Assembly: GCA_045602655.1 (NCBI GenBank)
Contig: JAZSBY010000038.1
Span: 1 to 13,954 of the forward strand
Length of the DNA stretch: 13,954 nt
DNA from: Fimenecus sp045602655
Lineage (GTDB): Bacteria; Bacillota; Clostridia; Oscillospirales; Acutalibacteraceae
Direction: 5' to 3'
Below the pieces are notes generated by a model, which ran no database searches, had not been told where the DNA came from, and worked only from the letters and a program-made list of their open reading frames with translations. Positions 12,277-13,954 of this stretch are shown one piece after another. Position numbers and translations under genes: made by a program. The stretch's first letter is position 1; each line of letters begins with the position of its first letter.

Positions 12277-13954
12277 ATGAGTGTACTTGATAAAGTAAAA
12301 GATTTCGGTACGGAAATCAAAACTCATTGGAACACTCCGGCAGAAGGTAAATATGTTCCTTATAAAGAATATAAGGATGTAGTTATCGGTGTCGGTGCAA
12401 ACTACACAGGCTCAAAAACGCTTGAGAAAATTTTCTTTGGAACAACATGTTTCCTCATAATGTATCATTATGATTTGCCCTATCTTGCGTTTTCCATCAT
12501 TGGTATTTTGAATATGCCTCTTGGCTATATTTCAGCACTTATGTGGTGGTATGTGTGCGATAACTTGGGATTTTTGAAAAAGAAGATGGAAAGAGTATTA
12601 TATGGTGCTTATGCCGCTATGATAATTTTCGGTTTATCTACCATTATATTTGACTTTACAGAACTTTTCAGTCCAACAAATCCCTTGATTACATATCTTA
12701 ATGGTCTGGCAGGCTTGAATGCAAAGGCATATTTTAAAACCTTTGGTACCCATTTCCTTTATACAGGTTGGGTTGGTGCTCGTAACATCTTCTGGCGTAA
12801 AAAATTGTTACCAAAATACGGCAGATACAAGTATGGTCTTTACTGTGATGTTATTCCAAAGTGTATAATGGTTATTCTTATTGGTTGGCTTCCTGTTTAC
12901 AATATTCCGGATGTTTCAACACGTTTCTGGGTTGCAAACCTTATGTTCGCTACATACAATGTGTTTGGCTTTGGTAATGTTCTTGAGGAATGTTCAAAGA
13001 GAATCAGTCCTAACCTTCAGGAAAGAATTCTTATCCGTAGCTATCCGGTAAAGATTTCTCACATTTTCAATTCAATTCTTGCAATTGCAATTCCGGCAAT
13101 TGTTGGTATATTGTATGATGATGGTTGGCAGAATATTGGCGTATTCCAATATGTTTATCCAATAACATTCTGTGTTGCAGCAGGTTTCACAATGTTTTTG
13201 GCAGGCAGAATTAAAGAAAGAATTCCGCAGCCACCAATTGAAAAGAAAGTTAATATTAAATTCTGGGATGGTTTGTTTGGTGTTCTTAAAAATAAATATC
13301 TGTTGATTAACACCATTGTTGGTCTTATTGACTCGCTTGGTAACGGTATGCTTCCATTCGTTACAATCCTTTATTTCTATACATTCCGTTGGTCTTCTTT
13401 CCCTGTTATAGAAAGTATAGTAGTTGCGTTGGTTTCATTCGCTGGTACTCCGCCAGATTTGTTATCACCATACTTCTTAAAGAGATTCTCATACAAGCAG
13501 ATTATGATTTTCTATCAGTTAAGCCGTGCAATCGGTAATGCAATCGTTGCTCTTGCAATCTGGTTCTGTGGAGACAATCTTGTTCTTTGCGGAACAATCT
13601 GTGTTGTTGTGTTAATCTTTATGGAAATGACAAAAACAGTTCCTACAACAGCAGGTCACGATATGGGTGTTCGTATTGCTGACTATCAGATGTACCTTTC
13701 AGGCGAACGACTTGAAAGCTATGCAGGTATCTTCGGTTGGTTTACAGGACCTATCACATCATTCGTTGGTCTTATTATTCCAATCTTCTTGCTCAGATAC
13801 GGCTTTAACAGTAACTGGGAAATTCTCTTCTTTGATGGTTCAAGAAGAAATATTGTTGTTGTGCCCATAATTGTTGATGCCATAGGCTTCTTCCTTATGA
13901 CGATTCCATATCTCTTCTGGGATTATGACAACAAGAAACAGAATCTTGTTATGG
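12277..13954 (+). CDS. GPH/MFS-type transporter (sugar-cation symporter-like), 3' end missing
   Basis: The reading frame is open from the ATG at 12277 to the right edge, 559 complete codons, with GGGAG (12264-12268) upstream. The product is a polytopic membrane protein. Hydrophobic segments lie near 52-64, 68-90, 108-126, 152-165, 196-210, 217-232, 262-280, 291-309, 352-372, 381-392, 410-438, 484-506 and 527-546. A charged central loop (about 310-346) separates the two halves. GVRIADYQMYLSGERLESYA at 464-483 resembles the conserved segment preceding the last helices of the GPH family, and the C-terminal FWDYDNKKQ resembles the end of that family, so little is probably missing. A substrate cannot be read from the sequence. 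It is longer than the usual 450-500 aa, partly through a roughly 50-residue soluble N-terminus. Confidence 0.75.
   Translation, partial: MSVLDKVKDFGTEIKTHWNTPAEGKYVPYKEYKDVVIGVGANYTGSKTLEKIFFGTTCFLIMYHYDLPYLAFSIIGILNMPLGYISALMWWYVCDNLGFLKKKMERVLYGAYAAMIIFGLSTIIFDFTELFSPTNPLITYLNGLAGLNAKAYFKTFGTHFLYTGWVGARNIFWRKKLLPKYGRYKYGLYCDVIPKCIMVILIGWLPVYNIPDVSTRFWVANLMFATYNVFGFGNVLEECSKRISPNLQERILIRSYPVKISHIFNSILAIAIPAIVGILYDDGWQNIGVFQYVYPITFCVAAGFTMFLAGRIKERIPQPPIEKKVNIKFWDGLFGVLKNKYLLINTIVGLIDSLGNGMLPFVTILYFYTFRWSSFPVIESIVVALVSFAGTPPDLLSPYFLKRFSYKQIMIFYQLSRAIGNAIVALAIWFCGDNLVLCGTICVVVLIFMEMTKTVPTTAGHDMGVRIADYQMYLSGERLESYAGIFGWFTGPITSFVGLIIPIFLLRYGFNSNWEILFFDGSRRNIVVVPIIVDAIGFFLMTIPYLFWDYDNKKQNLVM

Noticed and set aside
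13667..13870. Small plus-strand frame near the right edge
   Set aside because: It is another frame of the open GPH/MFS transporter gene, which explains the region better.
1..13954. Defence system, phage, transposon or CRISPR array
   Set aside because: No matching genes, terminal inverted repeats or regularly spaced repeats on either strand; gene content is core metabolism, regulation and transport.

Overview
The window looks like core chromosome from a low-GC, spore-lineage member of the Bacillota, most likely class Clostridia. An Oscillospirales/Ruminococcaceae-type gut bacterium is my best guess, but it is inference. The evidence is AT-rich DNA, strong GGAGG-type ribosome binding sites, a Gram-positive style LexA box in front of recA, a Cys T-box leader, a spo0A gene with TGTCGAA-type 0A boxes nearby, and a manganese riboswitch. 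I see no transposase, integrase, phage gene, CRISPR array, rRNA or tRNA.

Region 1 (1-3679): a tightly overlapping operon recA-recX-rimO-pgsA, with overlaps of 1, 8 and 4 bp. It covers recombination and SOS response, control of RecA, methylthiolation of ribosomal protein S12, and phosphatidylglycerol-phosphate synthesis. A near-consensus LexA box sits just before recA. Region 2 (3680-6001): a consensus-like promoter, a tRNA-Cys T-box leader with UGC specifier and intrinsic terminator, then cysE-cysS, joining cysteine synthesis to cysteinyl-tRNA charging. Region 3 (6002-6481, minus): a small lipoprotein gene of unknown function that converges on cysS with no base between the stop codons. The apparent terminator of the cys operon lies inside its codons.

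Region 4 (6561-9557): an HlyD/MacA-type membrane adaptor and a MacB/FtsX-type ABC permease, with no ATPase gene beside them, closed by two tandem terminators. Region 5 (9558-10689): a gene-free stretch of about 375 bp with 0A boxes, repeats, an unassigned terminator and a good sigma-A promoter, then spo0A. Its receiver domain has lost the usual paired-aspartate acidic pocket. Region 6 (10686-12138): a perfect-consensus promoter whose -35 box overlaps the spo0A stop codon, a yybP-ykoY manganese riboswitch, mntP (manganese exporter) and a YjjG-like HAD phosphatase, ended by a terminator. Region 7 (12214-13954): a promoter and a GPH/MFS-type sugar-cation symporter gene that runs off the right edge.

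Most genes here are ordinary housekeeping genes. The points most worth a second look are the altered Spo0A acidic pocket, the ATPase-less adaptor/permease pair with a methionine-rich permease domain, the terminator hidden in the antisense of the lipoprotein gene, the inverted repeat around the -10 box of the cys promoter, and the use of metabolite-regulated leaders as the only visible terminators behind pgsA and spo0A. I do not see a clear undescribed multi-gene system.
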